From Pseudomonas sp. TCU-HL1 (lineage in GTDB: Bacteria > Pseudomonadota > Gammaproteobacteria > Pseudomonadales > Pseudomonadaceae): DNA of 64,000 nucleotides. The notes under the pieces were generated by a model. That model did not search any database. It worked only from the letters and a program-made list of their open reading frames with translations, and was not told the DNA's origin. The stretch is from the NCBI RefSeq assembly GCF_001708505.1, contig NZ_CP015992.1, forward strand, positions 5,394,001 to 5,458,000. The letters run 5' to 3'. Position 1 is the first letter of the stretch. Every line of letters begins with the position of its first letter. Both the position numbers and the translations under genes were made by a program. Below, in pieces: positions 1 to 7,363 of the stretch.

Positions 1-1176
1 GATCTCGCCGACCATGATCTTGTCGGGGTCATGACGCAGGATGGAGCGCAGGCCCCGGGCGAAGGTCAGGCCCTTCTTCTCGTTCACCGGAATCTGCAGC
101 ACGCCCGGCAACTGGTACTCCACCGGGTCTTCGATGGTGATGATCTTGTCCACGCCGTGGTTGATCTCGGTGATCATCGCGTAGAGCGTGGTGGTCTTGC
201 CGCTGCCCGTGGGGCCGGTGACCAGCACCATGCCGTAAGGCTCGGCGGCCAGACGCCGCAGGCTGCGCAGGGTGCCAGCCTCGAAGCCCAGCGCCTCCAG
301 GCGCACGCCATTGACCTGGTCGGCGAGGTCCTGTTTGTCCAGCACCCGCAGCACCGCATCCTCACCGAAGATGCTCGGCATGATGGACACGCGGAAATCG
401 ATCTGCCGGCCATTGATGCCGATCTTGAAGCGGCCGTCCTGGGGCACGCGCTTCTCGCCGATGTCCAGCTCGGCCATCACCTTCACCCGCGAGATCACCT
501 GCTCGGCGAGTTCCACGCCGGGCACCCGGCTGCCGCCACCCAGCACACCGTCGATGCGGTACTTGATGGTCAGGCCGCTACCGGTCATGCCCAGGTGGAT
601 GTCGCTGGCATGTAGCTTGAGGGCGTCGTAGAGGGTGGAGTTGACCAGTTTGACCACCACGCTGGCGTCTTCGCTGATGCGCGCCAGGGACAGGGTTTCC
701 AGGGCCTCATGTTCCTGCACGGCGCCGGCTTCGGCCTGCAAGGAATCGACGGCGTGGAAGCTCTCTTCATGGCGTTCGAGAAAAGCCGCCAGCTCGCGCG
801 GATGGACCAGGTACAACGGCGCCCCCTGGCGCTGCTCCTCGATCCAGGCCAGGCGGGCCTCATCGAAGGGGTCGGCGAACACCGCGAGGGTTTCCCCCTC
901 CAGCTCCAGCAGCACGAATTCGCGCTTGAGAGCCAGCGCCAGGGGAATCCGCTCGAAGGCGGGGGTGCTGCGGCCCAGGGCCTCGAAGGCCAGCACGGGG
1001 TAATGCAGGGTGTTGCCCAGGCGATGGGCGAAGGCATCGGGAGGCAGGTCGGCCAACTCGTCCAGGGCATCCACCAGGCGAAGCCCCAGCTCGGCCGAAC
1101 GTTTGCGCGCATCGCGCATCAGCTCGGTTTCGAAGCGCTCCGGTGCAGGCTGCGCGGCGTGGAGATGGCTGTCCAT
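1..1176 (-). CDS. gspE: T2SS ATPase GspE (cut by the window's left edge)
   Basis: This is a GspE/PulE-type secretion ATPase, the cytoplasmic motor that drives pseudopilus assembly. 392 codons are present and the reading frame is still open at base 1, so the C-terminus lies outside the window. The Walker A motif GPTGSGKTTT is at about residues 319-328, followed by IEDPVEY (Asp box region) and MVGEI (Walker B). The N-terminal 150 residues fit the GspE N-domain. The ATG at 1174-1176 has a good GGAGG ribosome site 7-8 nt upstream. A sigma54-like promoter (1239-1254) and a CCCC-N6-GGGG site (1328-1343) lie upstream, tying it to the mnx-type regulon. It is a different gene from the gspE of the complete operon at 51.4 kb. 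The matching gspG and gspF are 13 kb away at 14.5-16.1 kb. Confidence 0.9.
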   Translation of the reverse strand, partial: MDSHLHAAQPAPERFETELMRDARKRSAELGLRLVDALDELADLPPDAFAHRLGNTLHYPVLAFEALGRSTPAFERIPLALALKREFVLLELEGETLAVFADPFDEARLAWIEEQRQGAPLYLVHPRELAAFLERHEESFHAVDSLQAEAGAVQEHEALETLSLARISEDASVVVKLVNSTLYDALKLHASDIHLGMTGSGLTIKYRIDGVLGGGSRVPGVELAEQVISRVKVMAELDIGEKRVPQDGRFKIGINGRQIDFRVSIMPSIFGEDAVLRVLDKQDLADQVNGVRLEALGFEAGTLRSLRRLAAEPYGMVLVTGPTGSGKTTTLYAMITEINHGVDKIITIEDPVEYQLPGVLQIPVNEKKGLTFARGLRSILRHDPDKIMVGEI

Positions 1177-1238
1177 CGATGTACCTCCAGGGGCCCTGGC
1201 GATCCGGCCATGCCGGCATCCGCCCTTGCCTGGACATA

Positions 1239-1254
1239 CGCACGCATCGTGCCA
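1239..1254 (-). promoter_or_regulatory. sigma54 promoter of gspE (candidate)
   Basis: Minus-strand TGGCACGATGCGTGCG matches the -24/-12 consensus TGGCAC-N5-TTGCW with one core mismatch (GTGC for TTGC) and has exact GG-N10-GC spacing. It lies 63 nt before the gspE start. Confidence 0.6.
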
Positions 1255-1327
1255 GCCGTACCCGACTCTGGAGGGGGCTCTAAGTCACTGATTTGCAATG
1301 GGGGCATTTCACCCGCTGGTGGGGGCT

Positions 1328-1343
1328 CCCCCAAAACCGGGGG
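1328..1343. promoter_or_regulatory. Putative activator site CCCCC-N6-GGGGG upstream of gspE
   Basis: The inverted repeat CCCCC-AAAACC-GGGGG starts 74 nt upstream of the sigma54-like promoter. Read on the minus strand (TTCCCCCGGTTTTGGGGG) it closely resembles the site upstream of mnxG (TTCCCCGGTTTCTGGGGG). Such motifs occur by chance at this GC content; the shared flanking bases and the spacing are what support it. Confidence 0.5.
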
Positions 1344-1395
1344 AATGCTCGATGTTGGCCAGTGGCTATACCCAGAAGTGGGGGATGGCCTTTTC

Positions 1396-1566
1396 GGGGA
1401 AGCCCTACGGGCTCCTTGGCGAATGAATTCGCCCCCACAGCGCAAGGGTGGATGTCGCTCTTTACATCCACCAACGGCGCCCGATCGAGGCTCCGATGGT
1501 GGACCGGTGAAGCGTGGTCCACCCTTGGGGCCGCTGCGCGGCCCTTGGCGAATGAATTCGCCCCTA
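1396..1566. repeat. REP-like intergenic repeats between gspE and the PpiC-like gene
   Basis: Two copies of GCGAATGAATTCGCCCC (about 1420-1437 and 1549-1565) flank a GTGGACCGGTGAAGCGTGG / TCCACCC element. The latter recurs near 28.9 kb and, in variant form, next to both IS110 copies. No gene is seen between 1177 and 1563. Confidence 0.7.
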
Positions 1567-2199
1567 CAACGCCACCAGCACTTCCACCCTGCCCTTCTCG
1601 CGCAACTTCTCCAGCGCCAGCTCGCGGCCCTGGGCTACCCGCTGACCGGTGAGGTACTGGCGCACCAGCGCCAGGGCGTGGGCTTCTTCCATGGCCGGGT
1701 CGAGCTGCGGCTTGAGGCTCTCGAAGGCCGCGCGCACGTCGGCGTCGCTCGGTTGGTCCACCTGGGCGATCTTGTCGAGGACGCGGCTGGCAACCAGCTC
1801 GTGGCGCAAGTAGTCACGGTACGAGGCCTCGTCGAAACCGGCCTCATCCAATGCCCGGGCAAAGCCCTGGGAATCGGCGAAGGCGGCCTTCATCTCGGCC
1901 AGGCTGGCGGTGATTTCCTCATCCGACACCGCCACGCCCAGGCGCTCCGCCTCCTGCCAGAGCAGTTCCTTGTCGATCAGCTGTTGCAGCGCTTCACGCT
2001 TGAGGCGCTTGTAGGCCGCCGGGCTGCGGATGGCGCCCACCTGGCGGCCCTGGATCTTCAGGTAGTCGGCGAAGTGCCGCTCCAGGCGGAAGTTGCTGAT
2101 GTCGGTGCCGTTGACCCGCGCGGCGATGCCGGTTTCCCCGGCCAGCACCAGGGGCGTGAGCAGGCCGATGACCAGACCGAGCCAGGGGTTTGCGTTCAT
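1564..2199 (-). CDS. SurA-N/PpiC-like periplasmic chaperone lacking a PPIase domain
   Basis: An exported 211-aa protein with an N-terminal signal peptide (hydrophobic residues 5-20) followed by a SurA N-terminal-type helical domain (RVNGTDIS, then LLDKELLWQEAERLGV-like helices around residues 75-90). SurA and PpiD-type proteins hold unfolded exported proteins and usually carry one or two parvulin PPIase domains. None is visible here; the protein ends after the helical region. It is the last gene of the five-gene operon starting at 7022 and begins 3 nt after the cytochrome/SBP fusion stops. Inference: a dedicated holdase for the exported oxidase or its partners. The exact client is not shown by sequence. 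Confidence 0.7.
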   Translation of the reverse strand: MNANPWLGLVIGLLTPLVLAGETGIAARVNGTDISNFRLERHFADYLKIQGRQVGAIRSPAAYKRLKREALQQLIDKELLWQEAERLGVAVSDEEITASLAEMKAAFADSQGFARALDEAGFDEASYRDYLRHELVASRVLDKIAQVDQPSDADVRAAFESLKPQLDPAMEEAHALALVRQYLTGQRVAQGRELALEKLREKGRVEVLVAL

Positions 2200-2202
2200 G
2201 AC

Positions 2203-3768
2203 CTAAAGCCTCGTGTCGACTTTGACGAATTTGCCCAGCGGACGAAAACGCTGCCCGCCCAGGTCCACCGTGACGATATGCGCACCGGCCAGGCCCACCC
2301 GCTGCCCCGGCCCGAAACTCAGCGCCAGGGTCAGGCCGGTGTGGAAGCCATGCAGGCCCTCCAGGGCACTGACCAGCTTCTCGCGGCTGGCCTCGCGGCC
2401 GGCACGCTTAAGCCCTTCGCCGAGCAGCGCGGCGGCACAATAGGCGCCCACCTGCAGCACCGCATGCTGGCCGCCCAGCCCCTGGCTGCGACGAATGACC
2501 AACAGCGTCGCCTTGCCCTCCGGGGTCCAGTCGGCGGGCATGAAGGGATAGGCCAGGAACAGCCGCCCGGAGAAGCGCGACGGAATCCGCAGGGCGCTGC
2601 TGGCCACCTGGGCCGAGGCGGCGAACAGGTAAGGCGAAAGGTCCTCGGCCTGGAGTTGGTCGGCGAGCCGGGCGAACGCCTCCGACTGGCCGAGGAAGAA
2701 CACCCCCTGGGCGCCTTTTGCCGCATGCCCGAGCGACGCATCGCGATTCGCGGCGTCATAGCCCAGCAAGCGCACGCGTGCCCAGCCCTGATCCATCAGG
2801 CGCAGGGCCAGGGCCTCGGCCAGCGCGTGCTGGCGGGCGTCGTCGGGATAGGCCACGAGCGCTTCCGGCCGATCCAGGCCAAGGTCGCTGCTGGCGTAGC
2901 CGGCCAGGGCAAACATCTGCTCGCGCAGGCCCGGCAGGGCGTTGAACACCAGCGGATTGGCCGTGGCTTCGTCGAACAGCGTCAGGGGGCCGACCAGCGG
3001 TACACGGGCCTTCTCGACCAGGGTCGGCAGGTCGCCATCCAGCGCAGGGGCTAGGGGCGCCAGCAAGGCAAACACCTGGTCCTCCTCCAGCAGCTGGTGC
3101 AGTGCCCGTTCCGTGCTCTGCCGGTCCATGCCGGGATCGCGCACCACCAGCGAGAGCTGGCGGCCGTGAATCCCCCCGGCCTGGTTGACCAGGGCCAGGG
3201 CGCCGCGCAGCACCGCTTCCACCGTGTGGCCCAGATCGGCCAGCGGGCCCTGCCGGGGCAGCAGGGTGCCCAGGCGCAGCTCGGCATCCTGCACGCCAGG
3301 GTCGCGGTCATCCTCCAGGCGTTTGAGGTAGGCGGTGAGGTTGGCCATGTCACGCAGGGACATCACGAACCGCGGCATCGCCGGGTCCAGCCGGTTGCCT
3401 GCGGGGTCGCGGCCCTCACCCACCGCGCGGGCCAGGGCGCCGTCGTCATAGGGCCCATGGCTGCGGCCGTTGGCCTGCAACTGACCGTAGGGCAGCGAGA
3501 GGCGTCGCCAGGTGATGTCCGGCGGGCGCACGCCGCCCTCCGGACGGCCCCGGCCATCGGCGCCGTGGCAGTTGGCGCAGGGCATCACCGCTGCCGGCAC
3601 CAGGGTATCGGCGGCACCGACCCGCGCACTGATCTCGCCATTGGCCGCGCCCACGCCTTCCAGGTAGATGCGCCGCCCGGCCGCTTCGGCGGGGCTCAGC
3701 TCCAGCGCAACGGCCAGGGGCGCCTGGATCACCAGCGCCACCAGCAGCAGGGCTCGCCACATGGCCAC
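2203..3768 (-). CDS. Cytochrome c fused to ABC-type periplasmic ligand-binding domain
   Basis: This 521-aa exported protein has three parts: a signal peptide (about 1-22), a monohaem cytochrome c domain with CANCH at residues 64-68 and a candidate axial Met in the DPAMPRF segment near residue 130, and from about residue 165 a Leu/Ile/Val-type substrate-binding fold (LGTLLPRQGPLADLG, later NQAGGIHGRQL). Normal binding proteins of this type feed ABC importers, but no permease or ATPase is nearby. It is co-transcribed with two SCO proteins and a beta-propeller. Inference: it relays electrons to or from the oxidase, or senses a ligand through redox. I know of no characterised protein with this pairing, so the function is open. 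Confidence 0.8.
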   Translation of the reverse strand: MAMWRALLLVALVIQAPLAVALELSPAEAAGRRIYLEGVGAANGEISARVGAADTLVPAAVMPCANCHGADGRGRPEGGVRPPDITWRRLSLPYGQLQANGRSHGPYDDGALARAVGEGRDPAGNRLDPAMPRFVMSLRDMANLTAYLKRLEDDRDPGVQDAELRLGTLLPRQGPLADLGHTVEAVLRGALALVNQAGGIHGRQLSLVVRDPGMDRQSTERALHQLLEEDQVFALLAPLAPALDGDLPTLVEKARVPLVGPLTLFDEATANPLVFNALPGLREQMFALAGYASSDLGLDRPEALVAYPDDARQHALAEALALRLMDQGWARVRLLGYDAANRDASLGHAAKGAQGVFFLGQSEAFARLADQLQAEDLSPYLFAASAQVASSALRIPSRFSGRLFLAYPFMPADWTPEGKATLLVIRRSQGLGGQHAVLQVGAYCAAALLGEGLKRAGREASREKLVSALEGLHGFHTGLTLALSFGPGQRVGLAGAHIVTVDLGGQRFRPLGKFVKVDTRL

Positions 3769-3773
3769 CGGTC

Positions 3774-4403
3774 TCAGCGCCCAGCCACGGGCAGAGTCAT
3801 GAATTGAAGGCGCTGGGCAATGGCGGCCACCGGCGCGTCGGGGCGGATCTTGCTCCAGCGCTTGTTCGGCACATCGCCGGCAATCAGCAGGGTGGAATGG
3901 GCCTCGGCGCTTTCGCCCAACTGGCCGAGGCGTGCAAGCACCAGGTCCATGCTGGCCTTATCGCCAGTGAGGAAGATCCAGTTCGGCGAATCCACGCCGT
4001 GTTTGGCAGCGAAAGCCTTGAGCACTTCAGGGGTGTCGTTCTCGGCGTCGCTGGACAGGGAGATGAAATACACCTGCTTCGCCATTTCCTCGCCCATGGC
4101 TTCGCGCACCTCCTTGAGCTTGCGGGTGATCAGCGGGCAGGCGTCGTTGCAGTGGGTGAAGATCACGTTGAGCATCACCATCCGCCCCTTGAGCACGTCG
4201 CTGTAGAAGCGCACTTCCTGGCCGTTCTGGTCGCGCAGCAGCGAGTCGGTGAAGTAGGTCTGGGCATCCCGGGTGCCACCGGCGGCCAGGGGCTGGGCGG
4301 CCGGCGCACTGGACGGCGCCGCTTCGTGGTTTTCATGCCCCTCATGGGCGAAGGCGCTGCTAGCAAGGCCCAGGGCCAGCGCGAGCGGGATCAGGCGCTT
4401 CAT
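3774..4403 (-). CDS. SCO1/SenC/PrrC copper chaperone (second of two)
   Basis: Exported 209-aa thioredoxin-fold protein of the SCO family, which delivers Cu or reduces cysteines at copper sites. The metal-binding CxxxC is CNDAC in the segment THCNDACPLITRKL, and the conserved distal His is likely that of SAEAHSTLLI. A His-rich stretch (HEGHENHEA) follows the signal peptide and may bind metal. The start at 4403 (MKRLIPLAL, signal peptide) is chosen over an upstream extension because GGAGAG precedes it and it overlaps the preceding SCO stop codon as ATGA. Its position in an operon facing a giant copper oxidase suggests it loads copper into that enzyme. Confidence 0.87.
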   Translation of the reverse strand: MKRLIPLALALGLASSAFAHEGHENHEAAPSSAPAAQPLAAGGTRDAQTYFTDSLLRDQNGQEVRFYSDVLKGRMVMLNVIFTHCNDACPLITRKLKEVREAMGEEMAKQVYFISLSSDAENDTPEVLKAFAAKHGVDSPNWIFLTGDKASMDLVLARLGQLGESAEAHSTLLIAGDVPNKRWSKIRPDAPVAAIAQRLQFMTLPVAGR

Positions 4404-5089
4404 GGGTGACTCTCCTGAGCAATGGCGGTGGGACCGTGGCCGTCGTGCCCGCGAACGGCGCTGAGCTCGTTGACGCGCGCCATCAGGACGGCCGGATCGG
4501 TGAAGCCATAGAAGCGGGTCCACGTCTGGGTACGACCGTCACCGACCATGATCAGCGGCGGGTGATCTTGGTAGTTCGCGGTCCAGGTGCCGAGCCCCTT
4601 GAGGGTGTCGGCCACCGCCTCGCTGCTGCCGGTGACCCAGCGCCAGCCGGCGCCGGCCTCATAGCGCCCAGCGTACTCACGCAGGCGTTCGGGGGTATCG
4701 CGCAACGGGTCGATGCTCAGGGAGATCAACTGCACCTCGGTGCCGGCGCGCTCGCCCAACTGCTTCTGCAGCTTCTGCATGATCGCCGAGACCACCGGGC
4801 AGACCGTGGTGCAGCTGGTGTAGACGAAGCCCATGACAACGATGCGATCCCCCACCAGGTCGTCCTTCAGGCGCAGTTCGCGACCCTCCTGGTCCAGCAG
4901 GGGAACATCGGCGAAGGCCACCTCGGCGCCCGGCTCCACGCCGCCCTGCGCCTGGTGCTGGGCATGGGGGTTGGCGGCCTGCTGGGCCATGTGGGCGGCG
5001 TGCTCTTCCGGGCTGTGTGCGGTGGCCGATCCGGCGGTGAGGCCCAGGCCGAGCAGGGCGATAGCGATGCCTGACTTCATAAGGTCCAT
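4400..5089 (-). CDS. SCO1/SenC/PrrC copper chaperone (first of two)
   Basis: Exported 229-aa SCO-family protein. The Cu-binding CxxxC is CTTVC in YTSCTTVCPVVSAIM, followed by the family motif SIDPLRDTPERL; the distal His is probably in NYQDHPPLIM. The N-terminus has a signal peptide ending near TAHSPEEHAAHM, again His/Met-rich. The ATG at 5089 has AGGAGCACGCC upstream. It starts 10 nt after the beta-propeller gene and is translationally coupled to the second SCO gene (ATGA overlap). The two SCO proteins are clearly diverged, so they are not a recent duplicate. They may act in sequence on different copper sites. Confidence 0.88.
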   Translation of the reverse strand: MDLMKSGIAIALLGLGLTAGSATAHSPEEHAAHMAQQAANPHAQHQAQGGVEPGAEVAFADVPLLDQEGRELRLKDDLVGDRIVVMGFVYTSCTTVCPVVSAIMQKLQKQLGERAGTEVQLISLSIDPLRDTPERLREYAGRYEAGAGWRWVTGSSEAVADTLKGLGTWTANYQDHPPLIMVGDGRTQTWTRFYGFTDPAVLMARVNELSAVRGHDGHGPTAIAQESHP

Positions 5090-5099
5090 GGCGTGCTCC

Positions 5100-7022
5100 T
5101 CAGGGGGTCATGCGGGCCTGGGCCGGAACCGCGCGCAGGCTGGCATAGGGTTGCGAACCGAAGGCCATGCCCAGGGAGGCCGAGCCCACGTGCAGGTAGT
5201 AGGCACCGGCTTTGTCCAGCGCCAGCGGTGCTTCGTAGATGCCCTCGCCCACTTCCACGGCGGCGACCTCCCGGGGGCGCGAGGCCGGGGCCTGGAAGTA
5301 ACGCACCCGCAGGTCGGCGATCCCGGCCCGTGGCTGGCCGCTGCTGCCCTGCACGATGCGGAACCGCGCCTTGGCCGCATGGCCAGCGGTGACCGGCGCG
5401 CTGTCGAGCAGGAACTCGACACGGGGCTTGCTGCGCTGGGCGGCCAGGGCCTTGTTGGGCTGCACCTCGGCAGTGAAGCAGTGGGCGATCTGCGGCTGGT
5501 TGAGCATCACCGCAAGGTCGAAGGTGCCCGGCGCCGGCAGCTTGATCCGGCTGCTGAACACACCCGGCTCCACCTCGCGCATGCTGCGGTCGATGACCCG
5601 CGCGGCGCGGGATGTATGGCCACGGTTGAGGTAGCCGGTCATGGGGGCGTTCATGCCTTCCATGTAGAAGTAGGTGGTGTTGTCCACCGGGTTGACCACG
5701 AACACCGCGCCTTCGTCGCGTGCCTGGCTGAGGCTGTCGGCGAGCGGCAGGTCGCCGGCGAGCTTGGGCGCCGCCGGCCCCGCCTCGAAGGCCTGGACGA
5801 TGATCGGCTTGCCTTTGCCCAGGGACTCCAGGTTGATCATGCTCACCTTGGGTGATGCCAGGCCGCGCACGTAGGCGTAGTTGCGGGTGAACACCAGTTG
5901 GTAGGGCTCGGCGGTGACTTCGGTGCGCTGGACGATTTCGTCGCTGCCGGCGTCCAGCACCAGCACCTGGTCGTCCAGGCTGTTCAGGGCCAGGCCGAAG
6001 CGGCCGTCCTGGGTGAAGCGCAGCGGCCCCAGGCCGGGACCGGTTTCGATCACTTTGCGCACCTTGAGGCTCTGGGTGTCGATCACGGTGATGCTGCCGG
6101 CCTTGCCGTCGCTGACGTAGAGCGCGCCGGAAAGCGGCGACACCGCCAGCGACAGCGGGCTCGGTCCGGTTTCGATGTCCTTCAGCACCTTCAGGCTGGC
6201 AACGTCGATCACCGTCACGCGACCGGCATCGCGGCTGCTGACGAAGGCATGGCGCGAGTCGGCGCTGAAGGCGATTTCGTGGTGGCCGCCGCCGGTGGCC
6301 AGGGTCGCCACGGTCTTGCGGGTCTGGGTGTCGATCACAGTGACGCCCCCCTCCTCGCCCCGGCCAGCGTTGTTGCCGACCCAGAGGTAGCGCCCGTCGG
6401 GCTGCAGGGCCACGCGCACCGGCTCAGGCCCGGCCGGCAGGTTGCCCAGCACCTTGAACTGGTCGGTATCCACCACGGCCACTTCTCCAGCGCTGGGCAT
6501 GGACACGTAGAGCAGGCGGTCGTCGGCGCTGGCCGCCCAGTCCATCGGCGGGCGCCTCAGGGCAACGCGGCTCAGTGTGCTGGTGATACCGCCCACCGAG
6601 GTGATCGGGTCGATCACGGTCAGCGCGGAGTCCTTGTTCATCACCACCAGGTAATAGCTGTTCAGGTCAACCATCGGCCGCGCACTGAGCACACCCTTGA
6701 GGTAGGTGCCGATGCGCGCCTTGCATTGGTTGCCGTCGTCGGTCTTCTGGTTCTCCGGCAAGGCCTGGTCCAGCCAGGCCCCCGGCACCTGCCCGGCCAG
6801 GGGCTGGCCGGTGGTGGCGTCGGTGATGCGCAGGCGGATGTCGGCGAACATCCCTTCGGTCAGCACCCCGTCGCTACCCAGCGGCCGGGCCTCGAACTCG
6901 ATGGCGACGCCGTCGCGCACCAGGCGCTCGGAAACACCGGCAGGTGCGTCTGCCGCAGGCGCCTGGACGGCCCACAAGCCGGTGAACAACAGCAGGCTGG
7001 AAGCTTTCTGTAGGGCATTCAC
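5100..7022 (-). CDS. Exported YVTN-family beta-propeller protein
   Basis: A 640-aa protein with a signal peptide (ends near AVQAPAADA), an N-terminal Ig-like domain (about 30-95), six or more YVTN/NHL-like blades (recurring VTVIDTQ, VLKDIETGPSPLSLAVS, VRKVIETGPG at about 150-400) and a C-terminal Ig-like region. YVTN propellers often accompany periplasmic metalloenzymes and quinoproteins as scaffolds. The start is GTG at 7020-7022 with GGGAGG upstream; no in-frame ATG is near. It is the first gene of the operon running to 1564, driven by a near-perfect sigma54 promoter at 7065-7080. Its exact role is unknown. Confidence 0.8.
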   Translation of the reverse strand: MNALQKASSLLLFTGLWAVQAPAADAPAGVSERLVRDGVAIEFEARPLGSDGVLTEGMFADIRLRITDATTGQPLAGQVPGAWLDQALPENQKTDDGNQCKARIGTYLKGVLSARPMVDLNSYYLVVMNKDSALTVIDPITSVGGITSTLSRVALRRPPMDWAASADDRLLYVSMPSAGEVAVVDTDQFKVLGNLPAGPEPVRVALQPDGRYLWVGNNAGRGEEGGVTVIDTQTRKTVATLATGGGHHEIAFSADSRHAFVSSRDAGRVTVIDVASLKVLKDIETGPSPLSLAVSPLSGALYVSDGKAGSITVIDTQSLKVRKVIETGPGLGPLRFTQDGRFGLALNSLDDQVLVLDAGSDEIVQRTEVTAEPYQLVFTRNYAYVRGLASPKVSMINLESLGKGKPIIVQAFEAGPAAPKLAGDLPLADSLSQARDEGAVFVVNPVDNTTYFYMEGMNAPMTGYLNRGHTSRAARVIDRSMREVEPGVFSSRIKLPAPGTFDLAVMLNQPQIAHCFTAEVQPNKALAAQRSKPRVEFLLDSAPVTAGHAAKARFRIVQGSSGQPRAGIADLRVRYFQAPASRPREVAAVEVGEGIYEAPLALDKAGAYYLHVGSASLGMAFGSQPYASLRAVPAQARMTP

Positions 7023-7064
7023 CTTGGCATCCCTCCCCTCGTCTGAACCTCGCCCTGAAAGGCG

Positions 7065-7080
7065 AGCAATGGCTATGCCA
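7065..7080 (-). promoter_or_regulatory. sigma54 promoter of the propeller-SCO-cytochrome operon
   Basis: Minus-strand TGGCATAGCCATTGCT fits TGGCAC-N5-TTGCW with one mismatch and exact GG-N10-GC spacing, 42 nt upstream of the GTG start at 7022. Confidence 0.8.
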
Positions 7081-7136
7081 GGCGCGGTAGGGCAGTGGAA
7101 TCAATGGGTTGCGACAGATGACGGGCCGGGCCGGCG

Positions 7137-7175
7137 GATTTTCCCCACCCATTTCCCCTTTATTGGGGGCAATCC
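7137..7175. promoter_or_regulatory. Putative activator site upstream of the propeller operon
   Basis: Contains TTTTCCCCACCC and then CCCC-TTTATT-GGGGG (7155-7169), 75 nt upstream of the sigma54 promoter. The block is bounded by GGATT and AATCC in inverted orientation. TTTTCCCCACCC is shared exactly with the mnxG upstream region. Confidence 0.55.
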
Positions 7176-7245
7176 AGCGCAAGCCCGGAAAAAGAAAATC
7201 GCAAGCCAGACCTAGCCTGCGATTTTCAGTGTCACGGTCGGTCCC

Positions 7246-7326
7246 GATCGATGGGTATCGCTTCGCTCCACACCATCCTACGAATCTGCCCACCGTAGGA
7301 TGGGTTGAGGCACGAAACCCATCACC
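7246..7326. repeat. Dispersed GATGGGTATCGCTTCGCTC / CCATCCTAC repeat
   Basis: An inverted-repeat unit (CCATCCTACG... CGTAGGATGG) lies between mnxG and the propeller operon. Related copies occur near 16.5 kb and 34.3-34.5 kb. It probably forms a hairpin at the 3' end of mnxG. Confidence 0.6.
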
Positions 7327-7363
7327 GGGGTTTCACCGAGCACAACGCTATCCTGTGCCCTCA

